Positions 1 to 8,489 of a stretch of DNA of 18,153 nt are shown here, in pieces. A program made the position numbers and the translations under genes. Every line of letters begins with the position of its first letter. Within the stretch, counting starts at the first letter, position 1. The stretch covers positions 1-18,153 of the forward strand of contig JAOXFI010000067.1 of the NCBI GenBank assembly GCA_029232285.1, given 5' to 3'. Source of the stretch: Agmasoma carcini (nom. nud.) (Eukaryota; Microsporidia; Thelohaniidae). The notes under the pieces were generated by a model. The model was not told the DNA's origin. It saw only the letters and a list, made by a program, of their open reading frames with translations, and did no database searches.

Positions 1-1577
1 TGATATACAATTGTTATATCTGACTAGAACAACATAAACCTTACTCCATGCGACATAACAGCATAATTATTATATACTGTAATGTCAATGACAACTCTAT
101 TGGGTCATTTAGTTGATAAGAACCTTAAATAGAGAAGTCAAGTATTGAACATGCAAGTCAAGCTTTCTATTGATTTATGCCCAACCAATGTTCTTTATTT
201 CTTATTGAGAAATTAAACAAGATGAATACGGGAGTGTGACGTTATTTTTACACATTAAGAAATCAATTCACTTGTTTAAATTATGTTGTTTTTAAGTTGA
301 AATAAGGGACAATTATCAATTCTTTTAATTCTAGTACTCCTAATTTTAGTTATGAAAAACAATAGAGACAATTTTTGTCCTCTGGATCTCCAAGATAAGT
401 CAGCATATGGGTACTTTTTTCACCCTTTTTATACTTGTTATTTTGTGTTAAAAAATATACAAAGTATTAAATTTTATATACATAGAAATACAAATTTTAA
501 AAATATGAGATGTTGTATTTATTTCTATATTCCTACATCTTATAATCTTCATAGAAACTTTATTTGATATAAAATGGTTAAATACAGAAAACGTTTGTTA
601 TCATGAGTGTATAATATTTCAAAACAAAACAAGCTAAAACAAAGAACACTGGGAAAATGCTGATAGTTATAAAATCCAAGAACATTTTGTACAGTTTTAA
701 CAAAAATTAATTAAAAATAATATATATTAATATAAGTATCATTTCAAAAACAACATTAAACTTTTTTAATGATACAGTACATCTAATATAGTTATTTCCC
801 AATATTAGTATTTTGAAAAGACATCATCGATCTTCTGATCACTTTTCAATTTGTTGTATTGTTAAATACACACAAATCATTGATAAGAGAACATTTACTC
901 GCATAAATATAGCATGTCTTCTTACAACTTTTTTCAGTTCAAAAGGGTAATTTCTTCTTTGGTCTGACATTACTTTAAGTAACGCACAGAAAATTATAAA
1001 ATTTGGTTTAATGATATAACAATATCTAAAGCGTTTAAATTATTCTAAATTAAATTCTTTAAAATTAGGAGGTACAAACATTACATGCTAATTTAATGAA
1101 ACAGAAATAACTCATAAGCGAAAAAGAATTAAAAACATTAAACACTGATATTTGGTTTTTTGTTATTGTTAATATTTCACCAAGGTTTTTAAAACTATAT
1201 AGTATGTGCATAATAGTATCACATCTAATCCATTATTAATTATTTACAGAGTATGTCGCTGAGGTTTAAAAATATATTTCGATGAATAAAGATATTATTC
1301 TAGGATATATACCAATCTTAGTTATGTACATGGAAAAGTTAATCACATTATTAAAATCGATGATCATGATGCTTTATTTCATGCTCAAAATAAAGAAAGA
1401 AAATGGTCACAATATACTAAAATAAAACTCTTATGGCAGAAATGATGCTAAAAGATGGCGTTTTGCTAAGTTATTTCAAATAATTATAAATTAATTAGAA
1501 TTAATTAAAAAATATTTTTTCTACTGGAAATTTTTACTTTTAATAAAACACTATTAGCCAATATGTGTAAATTTCAC
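1..1577. other. AT-rich stretch with no convincing gene
   Basis: I see no recognisable gene here. The longest ATG-initiated frame (352-567, 71 codons, plus strand) is rich in F, Y, N and I, as expected from AT-rich DNA read by chance, and shows no motif. A short open stretch at 1290-1442 (plus strand) has a somewhat protein-like composition, with an acidic DDHD segment and a run of polar and charged residues. It follows an in-frame stop and has no start codon, so at best it is a relic. Confidence 0.6.
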
Positions 1578-1770
1578 CTTGATCTTCAACATCTTATATC
1601 TTTAAGATAATGATCTTCTCCGTCAATGAAGAAGAGGTATCTGTTTATCTAATGACCGAAAACCAGACCCCTAGTTTTATAAAATTATATCTAATACCCT
1701 TGCCTTATTTCATTTTAATTTTAATAAGCCGTTGTTTTCAACGTTACACATATCTGAATAACGTAAATAT
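1578..1770 (+). repeat. Weak copy C of an unknown interspersed repeat
   Basis: The stretch around 1600-1670 contains an ATCTTC block, then TTCTCCGT, then GAAGAGGTATCTGTTTATCT and an AACCAG block. The same blocks occur in the same order in the copy at 17187-17260. Farther on, TTTTCAACGTTACACATAT resembles the TTTCCAACGTTATTACATG part of the copy near 3465. The match is patchy and was judged by eye, so this copy is less certain than those at 2930, 5320 and 16855. Confidence 0.45.
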
Positions 1771-1865
1771 CTAGATTATTAAAAGTTTTGTGATTAACAT
1801 AAATTCATTAAAAATCAACAAAAAAATATATTTTGTTTATTCTAATATACAAATTTAATAAGTAT

Positions 1866-2060
1866 TTAAAGAGAAATTTTAGACCCCCTATAGATAAACT
1901 CTCTGTCTTCGTATAAGCTTGCTTTGAAAAAATCATTTATAAAGCCCAATTGTTCTTAAAGGGATGTAAAAATATTAAAACAGATATATTAGATCTTATG
2001 ATAGCACCGATCATACACTCTCAATTCTTTCTTACTAAAAACTATTTTGAATGATTCCAT
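1866..2060 (-). pseudogene. Possible relic of an unidentified small gene
   Basis: Read on the minus strand from ATG at 2060 to TAA at 1868-1866, this is a single frame of 65 codons broken by two in-frame stops, at codons 24 (1991-1989) and about 34. The residues between are less monotonous than neighbouring frames and include mixed D, E, R, G and S, as in a real protein. No family is recognised. It could equally be chance in AT-rich DNA. Confidence 0.2.
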
Positions 2061-2929
2061 TTAATACCAACAAAAAATTCATTATATTATAAGATCTGAT
2101 AAAAAAGTCATTACAGTCTATTTAATCTAAAGTCAAATATCTTTCCTTTATGTTTTTTAATAAAGAATACTAAAAGCTAAAAACTGAAGCTGTTATAATA
2201 CAACAAACCTTTATCATTACTAATTATATCTTACAACCCTGTGAAATTTATATTCTTTAATAATTAACTTTAAATATAAATATTATAATTTAAAATACCA
2301 TTTTTAATTGATGTAGATGAAAGTATAAAAAAGTTTTATGTGAAGAGAGAACATTTAAACATCTAAATATGAATAATTTAATTACAATTATAAACATAAC
2401 ATTTATATAAATTACTAATCTAAGACTAAGCATAAGATCAACATTGATAATATTTAAATATTAATTTACATAATAATAATCAACTTATGTCATTTTCCTC
2501 CCAATATAATTATATTTTTAGTCTTTGAATTACTAATCAATTCTATCTATGATCCTTCTAATAGATAAACTATAATGAAATCTAAAATATCTATATGAGA
2601 AAACAAAAGATAAATCCTTTAATTATATCCATCATAACAAGTGTCTGATATATTGTTAAAAATGCATTTTAATCTAAATTATATCAAAATGTTATCATTT
2701 AATATACAAACTGTCATCTAACTAACCAATTTATTTCACAACAATTTTTTGAAATTTCAAATATTATTTTTAGAAAATTAAAGCTGTAGCCTTAAACTCA
2801 ACCCAAATATAATTCAATATCTTTAACAAAACATCAAACATTTAATATCTGTAACTTTAAATAATCTATCTAGTGCTTAATATTTATACTATTAAAAATA
2901 AAAGGCTTATTTATCTAATATGCTTGCTC
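2061..2929. other. AT-rich intergenic DNA, nothing recognised
   Basis: Extremely AT-rich, with stops in all frames at short intervals. No gene, RNA or element end was recognised. Confidence 0.6.
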
Positions 2930-3540
2930 AGACAAAAAAATATAAAAAAAAACAAATTAGTATCAATTGAAAAACTTTTTGCTCATATTTGGATTTACTA
3001 CAAATAATTTTAATTATCAATCAACTTAGAAAAGGAGAAAATATCAAACCAGCAAGTAAAAGTTTTTAAAATTAAACCACAATAGTCAAAATGTAATATA
3101 GAAGAAACGAGACAGTTGAAAGGATAATGACCATATACTTATTGTGCTTTGGTAAAAGGCAACAAAAAATTAATTATCATACGGTAAAGCTTCAAAGGCA
3201 CCATACTATATTATATCTAAGCTCAATGTTATAACGTACACCATCAAACCTTTATTTTATAGATACCAAAATGTCTTTTTATTGACCGCTAACTAGTTTC
3301 TTAGATTTAACAAGATTGTTTGTATCATCCGTGGGCTGCTTTAGCCTCTAGTAGGCTCTGACCTATTATAACCCAATCAACCGTTATTTCCTAGACTGAA
3401 CAAAACTATTTGTATCATACAGATTTTGATTTAGCCCTAACTGTTATAGCCAAATTCAATTTTTGTTTCCAACGTTATTACATGGAGCCTGAAGTCTTTG
3501 CAGATCCTATTAAAAATGATAATTTTCTAAATATTTAGGC
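2930..3540 (+). repeat. Copy A of an unknown interspersed repeat
   Basis: This copy aligns by eye, with many small differences, to about 16855-17560. Shared blocks in the same order are an ACTTA-AAAGGAGAAAA region (near 3025 and 16940), AATAATGACCATA-like and GTGCTTTGGTAAAAG (3145-3160 and 17055-17070), a CACCATA-TATTATAT block (near 3200 and 17130), AGTTTCTT (near 3295 and 17250), CTGTTATAGCCAA (near 3440 and 17290), and TTGCAGAT followed by ATTTTCT (near 3500 and 17535). An inverted relative lies at 5320-5545; it shares ACGGTAAA and the AACTAGTTTC region. No reading frame, terminal repeat or known family could be assigned. Confidence 0.7.
3291..3452 (+). repeat. Two degenerate ~90-bp tandem units inside repeat copy A
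   Basis: TTTCTTAG (3297-3304) and TTTCCTAG (3387-3394) start matching stretches offset by 90 bp. Both continue with an AACAA block, TTTGTATCAT, a TTTAGCC block and a TATAACCC/TATAGCC end. The second unit is shorter. In copy B (16855-17560) only one such unit is visible, so the duplication looks specific to this copy. Confidence 0.6.
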
Positions 3541-4039
3541 ACCCACTGGCGGAATAAGTAAAAGTTCATCAATAACAGCCTAATTGTTTTGGCAGTTTAC
3601 TTAACCACTCCATATTTTATCATTGCGTTCATTATTATTTGTAAGACCCATTTGATAAAATTTTGGTAGAACTTTTATAGTCAAAAAAATAAACTTTGTG
3701 GTGATTAGTCAGACCACCATAATAAAATTATAAAGGTGTTCTGTAATGAAGTCAAATCTCTTAATGGCTCAGATTAAATATCATAATTGATATAATAAAT
3801 GGTAAAACAGTAAATATGCTTGATTGATGATTTATGTGATAAAGAAAGTATTAAAAATATATCATTAAATATTCTACTATCACACACTATGACGTATGTC
3901 TATAATGTGTAAGTTTAAGGCTCATCATTCTTTTACCAAAACACAATATAAAAAATATATTATGGCTTAAGCAGAGATATAAAATATTTTAATACAAAAT
4001 ATATTTTACAATAAGTGATAAATTTTAGAACAAAAAAGT
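3541..4039. other. Gene-poor stretch with a possible inverted repeat fragment
   Basis: No gene is visible. On the minus strand at about 3960-3870, TTGTGTTTTGGTAAAAG followed by a GTCATAGTGTGTGATAGTA block resembles the GTGCTTTGGTAAAAG and GTCGTATTAGATAGTGATAGTA parts of the copy at 17055-17110. This would be a short fourth or fifth member of the repeat family facing copy A. The resemblance fades beyond about 90 bp. Confidence 0.4.
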
Positions 4040-4937
4040 TTAATGAACTCCATCAATCACAAAGTTGGGATCCCTGATATAAATATTAGTCTTCTTATAA
4101 GTATATTCATCAACCAAGGCGATCATCTTTCTGATACAATGTATAGATAAAGATTCAGTAATAATTGATACAAATATTAAGATACTTAAATTAAACAAAC
4201 ACTTACGTTTTGTGCACAGCCCTAGAACTGGCTTTATTTGAAAGAAGCTTAATTTCTAGCAAGAAATTGAAAGCAATTATGCCTATGTGATAAAAGATTG
4301 CCAATCTCAAGAATTTCTTGCTGTTGTTTCGAGTCGCCATCAAATTCATAACATTACCAAGAAATGATAAAAATATAAATAGAAATGTTGTTAGATCAGG
4401 AATGTATCCATATGTTTTAGATCTAGCGTTGCTGAATGTGTATAAAGTTTCAGTAAAGCCTAACTCAGCTAAAAGAGCTACAAGCTTAGTAAATTCAAAA
4501 TATTTATGTACTTGAGTATCAGGACCTAAGCTTTTAAATATCATACCTCTTATCAATTCTGAATGATTATTGATAATTTTTTTAAAAAGCATCTTTTCAG
4601 TCCATGAAATAGTTAGAAACGAAATAACAACAAAAGCATCAGTTTTATATGTCCTGATATGATCATCAATCATGACTTGGTACATGCATATTGTAAGAAT
4701 CACTTCAGGTATGAAATTAAAGGTTGTGGAGTAAATTCTAGCTTCGTTTAAAGTTGTTAAGAATTTCATAAGAGCATGAAAGCATGTAAATTGTGCTAAA
4801 AACATCCACATTTTACCTTCTCCGCCTCCGACATAGAAATAAGGAGTTAAGCAAAGTATTTTAAGAGTGAAGCACATTGTACTGCTGAATGCAACAATTT
4901 GTAGAAAGGAGTTAAACTTAAATTTTATATTTTTCAT
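4040..4937 (-). CDS. Multi-pass membrane protein of unknown family, two exons
   Basis: I do not recognise the family. Exon 1 runs from ATG at 4937 to 4207. Read without splicing it stops at TAA 4205-4203 after 244 residues. That stop lies inside a GTAAGT donor, and removing 4206-4185 keeps the frame open for 47 further residues to TAA at 4042-4040, giving 291 residues. Hydrophobic stretches lie at about residues 12-34, 43-62, 74-92, 101-117, 143-160, 174-200 and 206-226. The second exon adds an eighth at about 244-262, followed by a charged, probably soluble tail ending IDGVH. There is no clear cleavable signal peptide. A minus-strand ATTTCC lies 28 bp before the start codon. No operon partner is close, as the nearest gene is over 1 kb away and on the other strand. 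An internal-membrane protein is likely, but the function is unknown. Confidence 0.75.
4185..4206 (-). other. Candidate 22-nt spliceosomal intron
   Basis: Read on the minus strand, the segment begins GTAAGT (4206-4201), contains a TTTAAT branch-like element (4195-4190), and ends TTTAAG (4190-4185). Excision joins codon 244 as AC|T (Thr) and leaves 47 further sense codons open. Microsporidia are known to retain a few very short introns with a GTAAGT donor and a branch element close to the acceptor, so the size and layout fit. Most known microsporidian introns lie near the 5' end of ribosomal protein genes, and this one is near the 3' end of a membrane protein gene, which is unusual. The alternative is that the shorter 244-residue product is the real one. 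Confidence 0.65.
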
Positions 4938-6229
4938 AATTTTATTTTTTGTTTTATTTTTATAGGAAATATTGACATGGTTATTGAAAATTGATTATTT
5001 TAGGGTTAAAGAATTTAATGGAAAAACTTATTGTCATGAGCTATGTTAAGCATATATGAAAGATATATTAATATTAGTAAAACAATAAACATTTAAATCA
5101 ATTTTTATAGAGATTTATGGTTATTAGATATATAATTATTGGTTGATATTTAAACAAGGTTACAAATATAGAAAGTTTATAATTATATTTTTAAATATTA
5201 ATAGAAATAAATTTTAAAAATTATAATTATTTAAGTTTAGTAAAGAATTTATATTTGGTGTTTTTTATAGTTATAACATTAACTTTGAATGTGATTCAGA
5301 ATGGAAACGTCATATAATTAGAATATAACAGGTTAGTATCTGTCAGGAGGTTATGCACTTCAGATGGATAGAATAATATTGTTTATTCTGGGAAACTAGT
5401 TTATGGTCGATAGACACCCCTTCTTGGTGATAGAGAAGACAAAATTTAGAATCTCGAAATTATAAGAGGGTCGTTTGTGTAGGGCACCAGATTCAGCTCC
5501 AATCGCATCCTATTGGTATCGTTTTTAAAGTTTTACCGTAACCATTTATGATTGCTATTTCTTCTCTATTGGTCTTATTGTTGGAGTGTTCAAATTTTTG
5601 GAGTTTTTACATGCTGTTGTGCTAGTTTTTCTAGGTAAACACTAATCAGATTTTGACTTCTTTTAGAGAATTTTAAAATTATATTGAAGCTCTAATCGCT
5701 TTGCTCTATGTTTTCCTTATCAAGGGTATTATATTGATTACAATAAATTTATTTTATTACACCAGAGAAAATCATCTATATAAAAATAAAGACTGAGACA
5801 ATTTCACAGGCCCATTCAAGCCATTAGAATAAAAATAAGGTGTTTAAATCAAATATAGGCGTTTATGCTCAACCTTTAGTATAATTGGAGTAATATAAAG
5901 TGAGAATAAGGGATATGATCACATTTCAACAATTTTTGACCAAGAAATATTTTTTTTTGTTTAAATAAAAAAATTTTAGTATGGTGTTATTAAGACAAAA
6001 GATGAGAGGTTTTGATTGAATAACGGTAAACATTTAACAACTTAATCTTTATGCTAATCGTTTATTAAATCTTACAATATAAGCACCAAATCGATTCTTA
6101 TTTTATAAAATTTACATTCTTACAACATAAGTATTACTGCAATTCATAATTTATAGTTTTATAAAATATTTCATTATTTTGTTTAAATTTGAAGCTTCTA
6201 ACTTTTTTTTAGGAAAAAAATTTATTTCC
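4938..6229. other. Intergenic region between divergent genes
   Basis: This 1.3-kb stretch separates the minus-strand membrane protein gene from the plus-strand kinase gene, so it should contain both promoters. No gene is visible. The section at 5320-5545 is less AT-rich than its surroundings and is an inverted copy of the window's unknown repeat. Just before the kinase start, 6191-6212 reads like a 3' splice end (CTTCTAAC, T-run, AG), but I found no matching donor upstream. Confidence 0.6.
5320..5545 (-). repeat. Copy E of the unknown interspersed repeat, inverted
   Basis: Read on the minus strand from 5545, this copy shows TTACGGTAAAACTTTAAA, then GGTGCCCTACACA, TTTCGAGAT, GGGGTGTCTATC and AAACTAGTTTCCCAGAATAAACAAT-like blocks in order. 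Copy B has GGTGCTATTACACACA, CTTCGAGATCACG, AGAGGTGTCTGTCTATC and AAACCAGTTTCTTGAG at very similar spacing (17155-17265). Copy A has CATACGGTAAAGCTTCAAA at 3179-3198. Its higher GC than the surroundings first suggested an RNA gene or exon, but the repeat relationship explains it better. Confidence 0.65.
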
Positions 6230-6234
6230 ATGTC
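6221..6234 (+). promoter_or_regulatory. CC-type start-site context of the kinase gene
   Basis: The bases TTTATTTCC sit directly before ATG at 6230. Nearly the same context (TTTTTATCC, then ATGTC) precedes the CCT4 start at 8490. Microsporidian genes often carry a CCC-like motif immediately upstream of the start codon that marks transcription initiation and gives very short leaders. This supports the ATG at 6230 over any upstream in-frame non-ATG start such as the TTG at 6179. Confidence 0.5.
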
Positions 6235-8038
6235 GAGCATCAACAAGTTGATTGAGTTAAGGAAAAAGTGTGATTTTGCAATATACAGTGATTACCTCAA
6301 CTCACTTGGCACATCCAAACTAGATTTACAGATATTCCTTGATTTTCTTAAAATCTATTCAAGTAACTTCTGTGATAGAATCATAGGAAATTATTTCTCT
6401 CTTTTTAAAAACAAATTCAAGGCATATTCTTCATTTTGGTTTTTGTTTATTTGTATGGAATCAAAAATTAAGAACAAATCTTTTGAAATGGCATATTCAA
6501 GATGTCTAGGCAACATAAAAGTCAAAGAATTTGGAGGTAAGCTAAAATGTATAGAAATTATTGAAAATAAGAAGGATGCACTAGAAATGATCTTAAAAAA
6601 AACGGATGGTTGTATTTTTACAGAATTTTATTCCGAAAATCTTTATTTAGTGAATGATAGGGAAAATGAATTTGAACTTTTATTCTTAAAAAAGAAAATA
6701 AATGATCTACCAACGAGAAGGATAAACACTACCAGTTCACTAACATCTACCAGGACTGACATGTATACAATAGATAAAGAATTTACTAGGGAGCTTAGCG
6801 AGGATAAACTAGAAACTAAAGACAAGCACGCTTATCGTCCAAAAAGCCATACCGATTCGAAAGATATAAGTTTTACATTTAGTAAAAACAATACTGGACC
6901 GAATGATTTAGATTTTACACATAGTAACAGTAAGAATGAACCGAACGATATAAATTTTACATTTCGTGATGATGTAGTGAACTCCAGCTTTGACGTATCA
7001 CTTGGGTTTACAGTTGAAGGCTTATCAGACTTAGCTAAAGATAATAAAAATATTAATGAGGATGTTGAGAATAAAGCTAAGAAGGTCAGCCCAAACAAGC
7101 AAATCACATGTGGAGATCAATCTGCTATAAAGGAAAATCTGGAAGACTTGAATATGTCTTCTGAAATTGAAAATGTGAGGGGTGCAAATGATTCATCTAC
7201 AATGGCAGATGATATTAATACAGTGGCTTTCAATGCTATTAACGATAATACAATTGAGTTAAATACATATAGAGAAGGTTTATATAACACAAAAAAGTTT
7301 AAGGACAAAGAATTAACACTTATTAAAAGGATAGGAAGAACTAACACCTCATGTGTGTACTTGACATACTACGAGGACGACGTGGTGGCTCTTAAAGTAA
7401 ATAGACAACCAGAGTCTAAATTTGAAATTGATTTTCTAAAAACTTTTAAGAATTCAAGATATGTTGTAAATATTATTGATTATCATAAATACAACGATGA
7501 ATATCTCATTCTGATGGAATATGGTGATGTTGATCTTGCTAGTGTCATGCGTAGAAAGCTAAACATTTATCATATAAAATTTATTTGGATATCAATACTA
7601 AAGATAATTGACTTTATCCATAGTAAAAATATTGTTCATCGTGATATAAAACCAGGTAACTTTATTTTTGTAAGGGGTGACTTAAAGATTATTGATTTTG
7701 GTATTTCTAAGGGGGTGTTTATGAATAATAATTCAACACAAGCGTTGTCTGATGGTAAGGGAACTTTAGATTATATTGCACCTGAAGAGATTAAGCATGA
7801 TAAAATATCAAGAAGAGGAGATATCTGGTCTATTGGTTGTATTTTATATCAGATGGTGTATGAGAGGCCGATATATGAAGGGAGCCATTTCAAGAAGGCT
7901 GATTGTTTGTTGCGTAACGAGCCCATAAAGTACGGTGATAATGTTTCTGCTAATGAAACGATTAGGAGATGCTTGAATTTTGATCCTAAGAAGAGGCCTT
8001 TAGCCATAGAATTGATTGATGATGATTTTGCCAAGTAA
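6230..8038 (+). CDS. MPS1: MPS1/TTK-family spindle-checkpoint protein kinase
   Basis: This 602-residue kinase belongs to the MPS1/TTK dual-specificity family, which phosphorylates kinetochore proteins to start the spindle assembly checkpoint and helps spindle-pole duplication in fungi. The catalytic domain spans about residues 360-602. Visible motifs are VALKV with the ATP-binding Lys389, a YGDVDLASVM hinge region typical of MPS1 (human GNIDLNSWL), HRDIKPGNF with catalytic Asp472, DFG at 489-491, GTLDYIAPEE at about 511-520 (human GTVNYMPPEA), and DIWSIGCILYQM. The Gly-rich loop is degenerate (IGRTNTSCVY, 368-377), keeping only the first glycine. The first ~95 residues look helical and could be the TPR-type region found in MPS1 and BUB1 kinases. 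The middle is low-complexity and contains a three-copy 14-residue repeat. The protein ends right after the kinase domain, with no C-terminal tail. The start is ATG 6230 because of the CC context directly before it. Confidence 0.85.
   Translation: MSSINKLIELRKKCDFAIYSDYLNSLGTSKLDLQIFLDFLKIYSSNFCDRIIGNYFSLFKNKFKAYSSFWFLFICMESKIKNKSFEMAYSRCLGNIKVKEFGGKLKCIEIIENKKDALEMILKKTDGCIFTEFYSENLYLVNDRENEFELLFLKKKINDLPTRRINTTSSLTSTRTDMYTIDKEFTRELSEDKLETKDKHAYRPKSHTDSKDISFTFSKNNTGPNDLDFTHSNSKNEPNDINFTFRDDVVNSSFDVSLGFTVEGLSDLAKDNKNINEDVENKAKKVSPNKQITCGDQSAIKENLEDLNMSSEIENVRGANDSSTMADDINTVAFNAINDNTIELNTYREGLYNTKKFKDKELTLIKRIGRTNTSCVYLTYYEDDVVALKVNRQPESKFEIDFLKTFKNSRYVVNIIDYHKYNDEYLILMEYGDVDLASVMRRKLNIYHIKFIWISILKIIDFIHSKNIVHRDIKPGNFIFVRGDLKIIDFGISKGVFMNNNSTQALSDGKGTLDYIAPEEIKHDKISRRGDIWSIGCILYQMVYERPIYEGSHFKKADCLLRNEPIKYGDNVSANETIRRCLNFDPKKRPLAIELIDDDFAK
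6863..6988 (+). repeat. Three 14-codon tandem repeats in the MPS1 linker
   Basis: Codons 212-253 encode three consecutive 14-residue units that start DISFTF, DLDFTH and DINFTF. The first two end with PN before the next D. The DNA copies are clearly diverged, so selection probably acts on the peptide pattern rather than this being a recent slippage product. Thr and Ser residues within the F-T-F core are possible phosphorylation sites, which is inference only. Confidence 0.75.
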
Positions 8039-8480
8039 CGATAATGTGATTGATATTATAAAATGAATTAGTTATTATAAATTTTTATATTATTTTACTT
8101 TAGTTATAAATATTGTATAATGGATTAACTTTAAAATTTTTATTTGAAATAATCAAGAATATTCTTAATAAGGTAAAGCTTAGAGTGTAAGATAATCATT
8201 TTTTAGATTATAAACTGTGGCTCATGCAATTATCACTGTCATCATTTAGGGAATATTATAAGAAACCAATACGGTTGGTTTATAGGTTTGATCATAAGAA
8301 AGTATAAAGAATTAGTTATAAAATAGATGATAATATATTTTATATTATAGTATTAATCATTGTAGTATAAATATGGTTGTATACATCCATTGAACTACAA
8401 TAACATTACTTATAAAAATCAAATATTTCTGAAATTATACACAAATCCTTTAATTTTATTATTTTTTGAGATGCTATAAA
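8039..8480. other. Intergenic region between kinase and CCT4 genes
   Basis: AT-rich spacer with no gene. A two-codon upstream frame (ATG CTA TAA, 8471-8479) lies just past its end, 19 bp before the CCT4 start. It would matter only if the mRNA leader were longer than usual in microsporidia. Confidence 0.6.
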
Positions 8481-8489
8481 TTTTTATCC

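Noticed and set aside
352..567. 71-codon plus-strand frame near the left edge
   Set aside because: There are no motifs, the composition is typical of chance frames in AT-rich DNA, and there is no CC start context.
5320..5545. Less AT-rich segment that looked like a structured RNA gene or an exon
   Set aside because: Its minus strand shares ordered blocks with the repeats at 2930-3540 and 16855-17560, and no conserved core of SRP RNA, RNase P RNA or spliceosomal RNA was visible.
6191..6212. 3' splice-site look-alike (CTTCTAAC, T-run, AG) before the kinase start
   Set aside because: No GTAAGT-type donor or upstream coding segment was found, and a downstream ATG in good context makes an intron unnecessary.
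6179..6229. Longer kinase start at an in-frame TTG
   Set aside because: TTG is not a usual start in nuclear genes. ATG 6230 has the CC context shared with the CCT4 start, and the upstream 17 codons show no conserved features.
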